From Subtercola sp. Z020 (GTDB taxonomy: Bacteria > Actinomycetota > Actinomycetes > Actinomycetales > Microbacteriaceae): a stretch of 32,370 bases of DNA. The position numbers were made by a program, and so were the translations under genes. Positions 21,269 to 29,352 of this stretch are shown here, piece after piece. How positions within the stretch are numbered: the first letter of the stretch is position 1; each line of letters begins with the position of its first letter. Location of the stretch: positions 1-32,370 of the forward strand of contig NZ_PSTT01000039.1 of assembly GCF_002931235.1 (NCBI RefSeq). Direction: 5' to 3'. The notes below the pieces were generated by a model. It was given only the letters and a program-made list of their open reading frames with translations, was not told where the DNA came from and ran no database searches.

Positions 21269-22933
21269 CTAGTGGTGCGACTTCTGGCGCTCGAGGTCGG
21301 TGCGCGTGACGGGCGCGATCCGGTCTTCGAAGAACCAGCGGGACATGCCGGCGCGGAGGCGCTGCGGGGCGGTGATCTTGCCCTTGGCGTTCGGTCGGAT
21401 CATGAGTGGCTTGTACTCGTGGAACTGAACCAGCTTCCACCGCTCGTACTCGTCGACATCCTGGTGGACCTCGATGTACTCGCCGCCCGGAAGGCGCACG
21501 ATGCGGCCCGACTCGAAGCCGTGCAGGGCCATCTCGCGGTCCTTCTTCTGCAGCGCGAGGCAGACGCGCTTGGCGACGAAGTAGGCGATGACCGGGCCGA
21601 TGATGAGCGTGGCCTGGATGGCGTGGATCACGGCTTCGATCGACAGCTGGAAGTGCGTGGCGATGAGGTCGGAGGAGGCCGCAGCCCAGAGGGCTGCGTA
21701 GAACGTGACACCGGCAGCACCGATGGCGGTGCGGGTCGGGGCGTTGCGGGGGCGGTCGAGGATGTGGTGCTCACGCTTGTCGCCCGTGACCCAGCCCTCG
21801 ATGAACGGGTAGATCAGCACGGTCAGGATGAACAGGCCGAGCACCGCGATCGGGATCAGGATGTTCCACGAGTACGTGTGACCCCAGATCACCGACTCCA
21901 GGTGCGGCGGAACCAGGCGGAGCGCGCCGTCGGCGAAGCCGATGTACCAGTCGGGCTGCGTTCCCGCCGACACCGGTGAGGGGTCGTAGGGGCCGTAGTT
22001 CCAGATCGGGTTGATCGTGAAGAACGAGGCGATCAGCGCGATGACGCCGAAGACGATGAAGAAGAATCCACCGGCCTTCGCCGCGTATACCGGGAGAACC
22101 GGGTAGCCGATGACGTTATCGTTCGTCTTGCCGGGGCCCGCGTACTGGGTGTGCTTGTGCACGACGACGAACACCAGGTGCAGCGCGATCAGCGCCACGA
22201 TGATCGCCGGCAGCAGCAGGATGTGCAGCGTGTAGAGCCTGCCCACGATCTGCTCGCCCGGGAACTCGCCACCGAAGATGAGGAACGACAGCCAGGAGCC
22301 CGCGAACGGCACGCCCTTCACCATTCCGTCGATGATGCGGAGACCGTTGCCCGAGAGCAGGTCGTCGGGGAGCGAGTAGCCGGTGAAGCCCTCGGCCAGC
22401 GCCAGGATGAACAGCACGAACCCAATCACCCAGTTGAGCTCACGCGGCTTGCGGAACGCACCGGTGAAGTAGATGCGCAGCATGTGCAGGCCGATGGAGG
22501 CGATGAACAGCAGCGCGGCCCAGTGGTGGATCTGGCGGATCAACAGGCCACCGCGGATCTCGAAAGAGATGTTGAGCGTCGACGACATGGCCGACGACAT
22601 CTCGACGCCCTTCAGGGGCACGAAGCTACCGTCGTACACGGTCGGCGCCATGGATGCCTGGAAGAAGAACGTCAGGAACGTTCCGGTCAGGATGATGACG
22701 ACGAAGCTGTACAGCGCCACCTCACCGAGCATGAACGACCAGTGGTCGGGGAAGATCTTACGACCGAACTCCTTGACCACGGCCGAGATGCTGGTGCGCT
22801 CGTCGATGTAGTTGGCGGCCGCCGACGTGAAGCGGGCCGACGGAGCGTTGGAGATCGCGGGCGGTGCGCCCTCGACGACGCGATCGGTGGTGCCGTCTAC
22901 GACACCGTCGACCTTGGTTTTTTCGATTGTCAT
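21269..22933 (-). CDS. qcrB: Cytochrome bc1 complex cytochrome b subunit
   Basis: Di-heme b subunit of menaquinol:cytochrome c reductase; oxidises menaquinol and is part of the bcc-aa3 supercomplex. 554 residues from ATG at 22933 (minus). Heme ligands seen: His136 or 137 with His150 (QIHHWAALL..GLHML) and His237 with His252 (YTLHILLL..LIALHLVF). The Qo-site motif is PDWY (327-330), the actinobacterial form of PEWY. About eight membrane helices are followed by a long polar C-terminal extension (from about 445) typical of actinobacterial QcrB. Its start overlaps the qcrA stop by four bases (ATGA). Last gene of the operon. Confidence 0.98.
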   Translation of the reverse strand: MTIEKTKVDGVVDGTTDRVVEGAPPAISNAPSARFTSAAANYIDERTSISAVVKEFGRKIFPDHWSFMLGEVALYSFVVIILTGTFLTFFFQASMAPTVYDGSFVPLKGVEMSSAMSSTLNISFEIRGGLLIRQIHHWAALLFIASIGLHMLRIYFTGAFRKPRELNWVIGFVLFILALAEGFTGYSLPDDLLSGNGLRIIDGMVKGVPFAGSWLSFLIFGGEFPGEQIVGRLYTLHILLLPAIIVALIALHLVFVVVHKHTQYAGPGKTNDNVIGYPVLPVYAAKAGGFFFIVFGVIALIASFFTINPIWNYGPYDPSPVSAGTQPDWYIGFADGALRLVPPHLESVIWGHTYSWNILIPIAVLGLFILTVLIYPFIEGWVTGDKREHHILDRPRNAPTRTAIGAAGVTFYAALWAAASSDLIATHFQLSIEAVIHAIQATLIIGPVIAYFVAKRVCLALQKKDREMALHGFESGRIVRLPGGEYIEVHQDVDEYERWKLVQFHEYKPLMIRPNAKGKITAPQRLRAGMSRWFFEDRIAPVTRTDLERQKSHH

Positions 22934-24030
22934 GACCGCTCCCAGAAACTAGGTCCGACTGGCTCGTGAAAGTCACTCTGTGCGATGAGGTAGCCCTCGC
23001 CGTCGACCGTGATGGGCAGCTGGGGCAGCGGCCGCTTGGCCGGGCCGAAGATGACCTCACACTCGTTGTTCACGTCGAACGTGGACTGGTGGCAGGGGCA
23101 GAGGAGGTGGTGGGTCTGCTGTTCGAACAGAGCCACCGGGCATCCGACGTGAGTGCAGATCTTGGAGTACGCGACGATACCGTCGTAGTTCCAGTCTTCG
23201 CGGCCGGGGCTGATCGTGAGATCAGAGGGGTTGACGCGCATCAGCAGCACGGCCGCTTTGGCCTTCTGCTCGAGGCGGTCAGGGGCGTCGTTGAGGCCTT
23301 CCGGGATGATGTGGAACGCCGAACCGATGGTGACATCGGCAGCTTTGACGGGAAGGCCGGAGGGGTCGAGCGTGAGCCGCGCCCCCGCCTTCCACATGGT
23401 GTGCGAGAGCAGCTCGGCCGGGTTCTCGCCCTGCGGGCCGAGGCCACGGAAGAGGATGACGGCGGGCAGCGGGAAGGCGACGAGCGCGCCGATCAGGCTG
23501 TTGCGGATGAGCGAGCGGCGGCCGATGCCCGACTCGACGTTGCCCTCGTGGAAGATCTCCACGGCGCGGGCACGCGTCTCGTCGGAGGAACGCACGGGGT
23601 GACGGATGTCGACACCCTCCTCGTCGTGCATGAGCGCCTTGGCCCAGTGCACCGCGCCGATGCCGATGCCCATCAGGGCCAGCGTGATGCCGAGCCCCAG
23701 GAAGACCGTGTTCAGGCGAACGGATCCCGGGTCGTCGGCGTTGATCGGGAAGGCCATGTAGGCAGCGATCGCGAAGATCGAGCCGGCGATCGACAGGTAG
23801 AAGAGCGTGTAGACCGTACGCTGTGCGGTCTTGGCCTTCTTCGGGTCGAGGTCGGTGACGCGCTTGCGGTGCGGCGGAACCCCCGGGTCTTGAAAGCCGT
23901 CGCTCGTGATGACGGCGAGCCCGCCGGAGGCAGCGGTGTGTTCGACCGCCCTGCCCGACGTGTTGCTCACTCCGTCTGCGCCTGACGAGAACGGAGCGAC
24001 GTCTGTGCCGCTCGAGTCGTCGTGTGCCAT
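22930..24030 (-). CDS. qcrA: Rieske iron-sulfur subunit of the bc1 complex
   Basis: Carries the [2Fe-2S] cluster that takes the first electron from menaquinol at the Qo site. 366 residues from ATG at 24030 (minus), with AAAGGA upstream. Seen: polar N-terminus, then the actinobacterial three-helix arrangement (about 74-95, 105-128, and 175-197 ahead of the Rieske head), and the cluster motifs CTHVGC (Cys292, His294, disulfide Cys297) and CPCHQS (Cys311, disulfide Cys313, His314). The third helix region is preceded by GIGRRSLIRNSLIG, an RR pair that may mark Tat-dependent insertion of the head domain. Overlaps qcrB by four bases. Confidence 0.98.
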   Translation of the reverse strand: MAHDDSSGTDVAPFSSGADGVSNTSGRAVEHTAASGGLAVITSDGFQDPGVPPHRKRVTDLDPKKAKTAQRTVYTLFYLSIAGSIFAIAAYMAFPINADDPGSVRLNTVFLGLGITLALMGIGIGAVHWAKALMHDEEGVDIRHPVRSSDETRARAVEIFHEGNVESGIGRRSLIRNSLIGALVAFPLPAVILFRGLGPQGENPAELLSHTMWKAGARLTLDPSGLPVKAADVTIGSAFHIIPEGLNDAPDRLEQKAKAAVLLMRVNPSDLTISPGREDWNYDGIVAYSKICTHVGCPVALFEQQTHHLLCPCHQSTFDVNNECEVIFGPAKRPLPQLPITVDGEGYLIAQSDFHEPVGPSFWERS

Positions 24031-24079
24031 GGTGTTCCTTTCGAACCTGAGAAGAAGGTGTTCCGGTGCGGGGGCTCTG

Positions 24080-24871
24080 CTAGTTCGACTTCGCCGTGAG
24101 CCAGACCGTCAGTGCGACGACCGCGCCGATTCCGAAGATCCAAATGAACAGACCCTCAGCCACCGGCCCGAGGTTGCCCAGCTCGAAGCCGCCCGGGGAG
24201 GGGTTGTTCTGCAGGTACTTCAGGTAGGTGATGATGTCGCGCTTGTCTTCGGGGGTGATGTTGTGGTCGTTGAAGACCGGCATGTTCTGCGGGCCGGTGA
24301 GCATGGCCTCGTAGATGTACTTGGATTCGACACCGGTCAACTCGGGGGCGAACTTGCCCTCGGTGAGCGCGCCACCCGCGCCGGCCACGTTGTGGCACAT
24401 GGCGCAGTTGATGCGGAAGAGCTCGCCACCGTTCGTGGCGTTGCCGTCTTCGGCGACCTCACTGTCGGTCGGCACGGCGGGGCCGGGGGAGAGCGAGGCG
24501 ACGTAGGCGGAGAGCGCCTGCGTCTGCTCCTCGGTGAACTGCACGGGCTTCTCCATGGCCTGCGGGCCCTGCATCGCCAGCGGCATGCGGCCGGTGCCGA
24601 CCTGGAAGTCGACGGATGCCGCACCGACGCCGAGCAGGCTCGGGCCGGCCTCGGTGCCCTGCAGGTTCATGCCGTGGCAGGTGGCGCAGTTAGCGGCGAA
24701 CAGCTTGCTGCCCTCTTCGACGGTGGCCTGTGAGGCGGCGACGTTGGTGTCGGCCGTCGCGGTGCTGGAGAACAGCGCGTAACCGCCGCCCGTGAAGGCC
24801 AGCCCGATCGCGATCAGAACGACGGTCGCCAGAGGGTGCCGTCTGTTCGCTTTCCTGGAAGTGCGGGCCAT
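24080..24871 (-). CDS. qcrC: Diheme cytochrome c subunit of the bc1 complex
   Basis: Covalently bound diheme cytochrome c that links the bc1 complex directly to oxidase CuA, replacing a soluble cytochrome c in actinobacteria. 263 residues from ATG at 24871 (minus). Seen: N-terminal hydrophobic anchor (about 13-35), two heme sites CATCH (62-66) and CAMCH (156-160), distal Met candidates in GRMPLAM and NMPVFND, and a C-terminal anchor helix (GLFIWIFGIGAVVALTVWL). Two heme sites and two anchors match QcrC. Lies between ctaE and qcrA in transcription order, with a small hairpin in the gap to ctaE. Confidence 0.98.
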   Translation of the reverse strand: MARTSRKANRRHPLATVVLIAIGLAFTGGGYALFSSTATADTNVAASQATVEEGSKLFAANCATCHGMNLQGTEAGPSLLGVGAASVDFQVGTGRMPLAMQGPQAMEKPVQFTEEQTQALSAYVASLSPGPAVPTDSEVAEDGNATNGGELFRINCAMCHNVAGAGGALTEGKFAPELTGVESKYIYEAMLTGPQNMPVFNDHNITPEDKRDIITYLKYLQNNPSPGGFELGNLGPVAEGLFIWIFGIGAVVALTVWLTAKSN

Positions 24872-24902
24872 GCTCTCAACTCTCTGTCGGGGCGGTGCTG
24901 GT

Positions 24903-24921
24903 GCCGACCTCAGAGGTCGGC
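24903..24921 (-). other. Intercistronic hairpin between ctaE and qcrC
   Basis: GCCGACCT (24903-24910) and AGGTCGGC (24914-24921) form a perfect 8-bp stem with a 3-base loop, inside the 80-bp gap between ctaE and qcrC. No U-run follows on the minus strand. It may be an RNA-processing or partial-termination site. Confidence 0.6.
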
Positions 24922-24951
24922 GGTTGTGCGGTGTTCAGTCGAGCTACGCGA

Positions 24952-25578
24952 TCATTTGAGGATGTAGATCACCAGGAACAGGCCGATCCACACGACGTCG
25001 ACGAAGTGCCAGTAGTACGACACCACGATGGCGCTGGTCGCCTCGCGATGGCCGAAGTTCTTGACGCCGAAGGCGCGGCCGATCATGAGGAGGAAGGTGA
25101 AGAGGCCCGCGGTGACGTGCAGCGCGTGGAACCCGGTCGTCAGGTAGAAGGCCGAACCGTAGGAGGAGGAGTTCAGCGTGATGCCCTCCTGCACGAGGTT
25201 CGCGTACTCCCAGGCCTGGCCGGAGACGAACAGGGCGCCGAGAACGTAGGTGAGGAAGAACCACTCGACCATGCCCCACTGCGTCGGCTTCCACCCCGTG
25301 GCGCGGGACTGCAGGCGCTCCGCGGCGAACACACCGAACTGGCAGGTGAACGACGATGACACAAGGATCAGCGTGTTCACGGTTGCGAACGGTACGTTCA
25401 GGATCGAGGCCTCGGTGTTCCAGAGCTCGGGGCTCGTCGACCGGAGCGTGAAGTAGATCGCGAAGAGGCCGGCGAAGAACATGACCTCGCTGCCGAGCCA
25501 CACGATCGTGCCGACGGCCACCACGTTGGGCCGTTGCACCAGGGGTGCGGAAGTCTGGGTCATCGAGCTGCTAGTCAC
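24952..25578 (-). CDS. ctaE: Cytochrome c oxidase subunit III
   Basis: Membrane subunit that stabilises subunit I of the aa3 oxidase. 208 residues from GTG at 25578 (minus); an ATG five codons later (25563) is an alternative start. Seen: about five membrane helices, matching the short five-helix form of actinobacteria, with family blocks [20 protein letters not shown], the Glu-containing helix with [31 protein letters not shown] and the C-terminal [20 protein letters not shown]. First gene of the minus-strand ctaE-qcrCAB operon, which places one oxidase subunit under the same promoter as the bc1 complex. Confidence 0.97.
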   Translation of the reverse strand: MTSSSMTQTSAPLVQRPNVVAVGTIVWLGSEVMFFAGLFAIYFTLRSTSPELWNTEASILNVPFATVNTLILVSSSFTCQFGVFAAERLQSRATGWKPTQWGMVEWFFLTYVLGALFVSGQAWEYANLVQEGITLNSSSYGSAFYLTTGFHALHVTAGLFTFLLMIGRAFGVKNFGHREATSAIVVSYYWHFVDVVWIGLFLVIYILK

Positions 25579-25702
25579 TCACCCATTATGTCCGATTTCT
25601 GTGGGGTGTTTCGCATTTGCACCCTCTGGAGACGACTTTTTTACGGCCCGTAGAACTTCGGCCCGAAAGGGTGTAGACCGGCCACGGTTTAGGATCGCTG
25701 GT
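25579..25702. promoter_or_regulatory. Divergent ctaE / trpD promoter region
   Basis: 124 bp between two divergent starts. Toward trpD, TAGGAT (25690-25695) is seven bases before ATG 25703. Toward ctaE, CATAAT (minus strand, 25590-25585) is six bases before the GTG at 25578. Both distances suggest leaderless or near-leaderless mRNAs. The middle holds a T-run (about 25638-25643) and the repeated segment CGGCCCG (two copies around 25645 and 25661). Confidence 0.55.
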
Positions 25703-26761
25703 ATGCCCTCCGAACTCAGCTGGTCGTACCTGATCTCGTCTCTTCTCGAGTCGAAAGACCTGACGGTCGCCGAGTCGACATGGGCGATGAACGAGGTCAT
25801 GGAGGGCTCCGCGACGCCCGCCCAGCTGGCCGGGTTCCTCGTGGCGCTGCGGGCAAAGGGTGAGACCGTCGACGAGATCGTCGGCTTCCGCGACGCCGTT
25901 CTCGACCACGCCCTGCCGCTGGAGGTCGACCCGTTCGCCCTCGACATCGTCGGCACGGGGGGCGACCGCTTCGGCACGGTCAACATCTCGACCATGGCCT
26001 CCGTCGTGGCGTCGGGCACCGGCGTGCCGGTGATCAAGCACGGCAACCGGGCAGCGAGCTCGCTGGCCGGTTCATCCGATGTTCTGAAGGCCCTGGGACT
26101 GAACCTCGACCTCGAGAGCGCGGGCGTCGCCCGGGTACTGAAGGAGGCCGGCATCACCTTCGCCTACGCCGCCAAGTTCCACCCGGGCTTTCGGCACGCC
26201 GGCGCGGTACGGAGCGAACTCGGCATCCCGACCGTCTTCAACTTCCTCGGCCCGCTCTGCAATCCGGCCCGCCCCGAGGCTTCCGCGGTCGGCGTCGCCC
26301 AGCTGGACCGCGTGCCGCTCATCGTGGGTGTCTTCCAGACCCGCGGGGCCACCGCGCTGGTTCTGCGTGGCGACGACGGGCTCGACGAGCTGACCACCAC
26401 CGGGCACAGCCACATCTGGGAGGTGTCGCGGGGCGCCGTGACCGAGCACGACCTCGACCCGCGTGACCTGGGGCTGAAGCGCGCCTCGATCGATGACCTG
26501 AAGGGCGCCGACCCCGACACGAACGCCGCGATCGTGCACCGGGTGCTCGCCGGCGAGACGGGCCCGGTGCGGGACATCGTGCTGCTGAACGCCGCGGCCG
26601 GCCTGGTCGCCTTCGACCTGGCCCGCGACCCCTCCGAAGTGCAGCGCAGCATCGTCGAACGGTTCTCGGAGAAGATGGCCATCGCCGCCGAATCGGTCGA
26701 CTCCGGAGCGGCCGCGAGGAAGTTGAAGAAGTGGGTCGCGGCGACCAACCGCGGGGACTAG
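25703..26761 (+). CDS. trpD: Anthranilate phosphoribosyltransferase
   Basis: Transfers phosphoribose from PRPP to anthranilate, second step of tryptophan synthesis from chorismate; cytosolic, Mg-dependent. 352 residues from ATG 25703. Seen: N-terminal helical domain (LTVAESTWAMNEVMEGSATP), the PRPP loop GTGGDRFGTVNIST (84-97), KHGNRAASS (112-120), FAYAAKFHPGFRHAGAVRSE and RTVFN-like FNFLGPLCNPA. Length and motifs are normal. The open frame extends upstream to 25481 over the ctaE start, but the promoter candidate and conserved N-terminus support ATG 25703. No other trp gene is nearby; a trpD beside ctaE is a familiar actinobacterial arrangement (from memory). Confidence 0.96.
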   Translation: MPSELSWSYLISSLLESKDLTVAESTWAMNEVMEGSATPAQLAGFLVALRAKGETVDEIVGFRDAVLDHALPLEVDPFALDIVGTGGDRFGTVNISTMASVVASGTGVPVIKHGNRAASSLAGSSDVLKALGLNLDLESAGVARVLKEAGITFAYAAKFHPGFRHAGAVRSELGIPTVFNFLGPLCNPARPEASAVGVAQLDRVPLIVGVFQTRGATALVLRGDDGLDELTTTGHSHIWEVSRGAVTEHDLDPRDLGLKRASIDDLKGADPDTNAAIVHRVLAGETGPVRDIVLLNAAAGLVAFDLARDPSEVQRSIVERFSEKMAIAAESVDSGAAARKLKKWVAATNRGD

Positions 26762-26838
26762 GTTTAGCGACGAGTCCCGGCTCCTGTGTCATCGATCGTC
26801 CGGGTGCTGACCCATCGAGAACGGCGTAAGGAATTTCA

Positions 26839-27840
26839 ATGAAGAAGCTCATCAATGACCCGAAGAACGTCGTCGACGAAGCGGCCCGCGGCATCGAAGC
26901 AGCGCACGGCGACCTCGTCGACGTGTTCTACGACCCGATCTACATCGTGCGGAAGGGCGGCCCCGTTCAGGGCAAGGTCGCCCTGGTCAGTGGTGGCGGT
27001 TCGGGCCACGAGCCGTTGCACGGTGGTTTCGTGGGCTTCGGGATGCTCGACGCCGCCGTGCCCGGGCCCGTCTTCACCTCGCCCACACCCGATCCGATCC
27101 TCGCGGCGACGAAGGCGGTCGACGGAGGCGCCGGTGTGCTGCACATCGTGAAGAACTACACCGGCGACGTGCTGAACTTCGAGACCGCTGCCGACCTGGC
27201 GGCCGCTGACGACATCGAGGTGCGCTCGGTGATCATCAACGACGACGTCGCCGTCAAGGACTCCCTCTACACGGCCGGTCGCCGTGGCGTCGCCGGCACC
27301 GTGCTGGTGGAGAAGATCGCCGGTGCCTCGGCCGATCGCGCGGACGACCTCGACACGGTGACGGCGATCGCGCAGAAGGTGAACGACCAGATGCGCTCGA
27401 TGGGCGTCGCTCTGACCCCCTGCGTCGTGCCGCACGCGGGCGAACCGAGCTTCACGCTCGCCGACGACGAGATCGAGATCGGCATCGGAATCCACGGCGA
27501 ACCGGGCCGCGAACGCATCAAGCTCGAGCCGGCCGACGCGATCGTCGACCGACTGCTCGGCCCGATCCTCGAAGACCTGCCCTTCGCCTCGGGCGACAAG
27601 GTGCTGCTCTTCGTCAACGGCATGGGCGGCACGCCCCAGATCGAGCTGTACATCGTGTTCCGCCGGGCCGCCGAAGTGCTGGCAGAGCGGGGCATCGAGG
27701 TGACCCGTTCGCTGGTCGGCAACTTCGTGACGTCGCTGGAGATGCAGGGCGCCTCGATCACCGTGCTCAAGCTCGACGACGAACTGACAGAGTTGTGGGA
27801 CGCACCCGTTCAGACCGCCGCACTGCGGTGGGGAAGGTAG
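26839..27840 (+). CDS. dhaK: Dihydroxyacetone kinase subunit DhaK
   Basis: Binds dihydroxyacetone covalently and presents it to DhaL-ADP for phosphorylation to DHAP. 333 residues from ATG 26839, with AAGGA nine bases upstream. Seen: [17 protein letters not shown], the substrate-pocket blocks [17 protein letters not shown] and [32 protein letters not shown], and GIGIHGEPG with His219 as the residue that forms the hemiaminal with substrate; [10 protein letters not shown] is also intact. First gene of dhaKLM; dhaL begins 5 bp after its stop. No dhaS/dhaR-type regulator or glycerol dehydrogenase is in the window. Confidence 0.97.
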   Translation: MKKLINDPKNVVDEAARGIEAAHGDLVDVFYDPIYIVRKGGPVQGKVALVSGGGSGHEPLHGGFVGFGMLDAAVPGPVFTSPTPDPILAATKAVDGGAGVLHIVKNYTGDVLNFETAADLAAADDIEVRSVIINDDVAVKDSLYTAGRRGVAGTVLVEKIAGASADRADDLDTVTAIAQKVNDQMRSMGVALTPCVVPHAGEPSFTLADDEIEIGIGIHGEPGRERIKLEPADAIVDRLLGPILEDLPFASGDKVLLFVNGMGGTPQIELYIVFRRAAEVLAERGIEVTRSLVGNFVTSLEMQGASITVLKLDDELTELWDAPVQTAALRWGR

Positions 27841-27845
27841 AACAC

Positions 27846-28517
27846 ATGAGCCTCGGCATCGACTGGGTCACCGACTGGATCAGGGAGAGCGCGCGCGTCG
27901 TCTCCGAACACCGCGTCGAGCTGATCACGCTCGACCGCGAGATCGGCGACGGCGACCACGGCGAGAATCTCGACCGCGGGTTCAGCGCCGTCATCCAGAA
28001 ACTCGACGGACTACCCGAGGGAGCCGTGCCGAGCGACGCCCTCAAGCTCGTCGCGACGACGCTGATCTCGACGGTGGGCGGGGCTTCGGGCCCGCTGGTC
28101 GGCACCGCGTACCTCAAGGCGGCGGGCGCCGTCGGCAAGGAGGAGCGACTGGATGGCGCGGCCGTCGTCGCGCTGCTCACCGCCGCGCGCGATGGCGTCG
28201 TGCTCCGCGGCAAGGCCGAACCCGGAGACAAGACGATGATCGATGCCTGGACCCCGGCAGTCGACGCTGCGGCTGCGGCCCTCGCCGACGGCCGGGACGA
28301 GGTGGGCATCCTCGAGGCGGCCGCCGACGCAGCGGAGACGGGCGCGGAGGCGACCGAGCCTCTCGTGGCGCGCAAGGGCCGCGCGAGCTACCTCGGCGAG
28401 CGGGCGATCGGCCACCGCGACCCCGGGTCGCAGTCGTCGGCCCTGATCCTGCGGGCCGCGGCCGACACGGCGGCGAAGAACGCCGGCTCGGGTTCCGACG
28501 CCGCGGGCGCTTCCTGA
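27846..28517 (+). CDS. dhaL: Dihydroxyacetone kinase subunit DhaL
   Basis: ADP-binding phosphotransfer subunit of PTS-type dihydroxyacetone kinase; keeps ADP bound as a cofactor and is rephosphorylated by DhaM. 223 residues from ATG 27846, with a purine-rich GGGGAAGG upstream. Seen: the Mg-ADP aspartate block LDREIGDGDHGENLDRGF, GGASGPLVGTAYLKAA, GDKTMIDAWTPA and the C-terminal KGRASYLGERAIGHRDPGSQ. Helical-barrel length is normal. The tail is Ala/Gly-rich. dhaM starts one base after the stop, so translation is probably coupled. Confidence 0.97.
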   Translation: MSLGIDWVTDWIRESARVVSEHRVELITLDREIGDGDHGENLDRGFSAVIQKLDGLPEGAVPSDALKLVATTLISTVGGASGPLVGTAYLKAAGAVGKEERLDGAAVVALLTAARDGVVLRGKAEPGDKTMIDAWTPAVDAAAAALADGRDEVGILEAAADAAETGAEATEPLVARKGRASYLGERAIGHRDPGSQSSALILRAAADTAAKNAGSGSDAAGAS

Positions 28518-28518
28518 C

Positions 28519-29259
28519 GTGGCCGCTGTCGAAGGCAAAGTCGGGCTCGTGTTCGTCTCGCACAGCGAGAAGATCGCGACCGGGCTCATCGAACTCGCCT
28601 CGCAGATGGCGCCGGCGACGGCCCTCGCTGCCGCGGGCGGAACCGACGAGGGCGGCATCGGCACGAGCTTCGAGAAGGTGACCGCGGCGATCGGCGAGGT
28701 CGACTCGGGCGTCGGTGTCGTGGTGCTCTGCGACCTCGGCTCCGCCATTCTCACGGCGGAGACGGCGCTCGACTTTCTCGACGACGAGGTTCGTGAGCGC
28801 GTGCGGATCGTGGATGCTCCGCTCGTCGAAGGCGCGGTCGCCGCCTCGGTGACGGCGGAGACAGGCGGTTCGCTCGACGAGGTCGTCGCCGCTGCAGAGT
28901 CGGCGCGCGGGGCGGCGGGAGACGTTCCCGGAGCTGACCCACTGGCCGGCGCGGGTCACGCCGACGAACGGGGCGACGGGGTCGCGGATGCCGCGGCCGA
29001 CGACGGGCTCACGCGAACCGTGACCGTGGTGAACAGAGACGGGTTGCACGCCCGGCCCGCCGCGGAGTTCGTGAAGCTGGCGAACTCGTTCGGGGCGAAG
29101 GTGACGATCAACGGCCGGGATGCGAAGAGCCTGCTCGGCATCATGTCGCTCGGCCTCGTGCGCGGCGCCTCGGCGACCCTCGTCGCGGAGGACGAGTCCG
29201 CCCGTGAGGCGCTCGACGCCCTGGTCGCCCTGATCGAGTCCGGTTTCGGCGAGGACTGA
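28519..29259 (+). CDS. dhaM: PTS phosphocarrier DhaM (EIIA-HPr fusion)
   Basis: Phosphoryl donor to DhaL-ADP. 246 residues from GTG 28519. Domain 1 (about 6-128) is an EIIA-mannose-like fold with active His15 (VFVSHSEKIATG) and VVVLCDLGSAILTAE. An Ala/Gly/Asp-rich linker (about 130-158) follows, then an HPr domain (about 160-246) with active His177 (NRDGLHARPAAEFV) and a regulatory-site-like Ser204 (AKSLLGIMSLGL). The E. coli DhaM carries a third, EI-like domain that is absent here, so phosphate must come from a separate general EI, not in the window. The stop is followed by a run of eight C and then a long hairpin. Confidence 0.95.
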   Translation: MAAVEGKVGLVFVSHSEKIATGLIELASQMAPATALAAAGGTDEGGIGTSFEKVTAAIGEVDSGVGVVVLCDLGSAILTAETALDFLDDEVRERVRIVDAPLVEGAVAASVTAETGGSLDEVVAAAESARGAAGDVPGADPLAGAGHADERGDGVADAAADDGLTRTVTVVNRDGLHARPAAEFVKLANSFGAKVTINGRDAKSLLGIMSLGLVRGASATLVAEDESAREALDALVALIESGFGED

Positions 29260-29267
29260 CCCCCCCC
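29260..29267 (+). repeat. C-tract immediately after the dhaM stop
   Basis: Eight consecutive C follow the TGA of dhaM and precede the long hairpin by five bases. The arrangement mirrors the end of dnaE. Confidence 0.8.
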
Positions 29268-29272
29268 GAACA

Positions 29273-29342
29273 GCGAGACCGCCACCTGCGGGCGAGACGG
29301 ACAGTTGGACCTGTCGGTCTCGCCCGCAGCTGACGGTCTCGC
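29273..29342. terminator. 32-bp hairpin between dhaM and dps
   Basis: Arms 29273-29304 and 29311-29342 are reverse complements over 32 bases with three mismatches; the loop is TTGGAC. Each arm contains the heptamer GCGAGAC (or GTCTCGC) twice, so the element is itself built of repeats. It lies between convergent genes (dhaM stop 29259, dps stop 29353) and fits a two-way terminator; its length and internal order also suggest a repetitive extragenic palindrome. No T-run on either side. Confidence 0.8.
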
Positions 29343-29352
29343 GGGCGCAGTA

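Noticed and set aside
22151-23985. Plus-strand open frames opposite qcrB and qcrA
   Set aside because: Val/Asp/Glu/Arg-rich shadows of confirmed minus-strand genes with heme and Rieske motifs.
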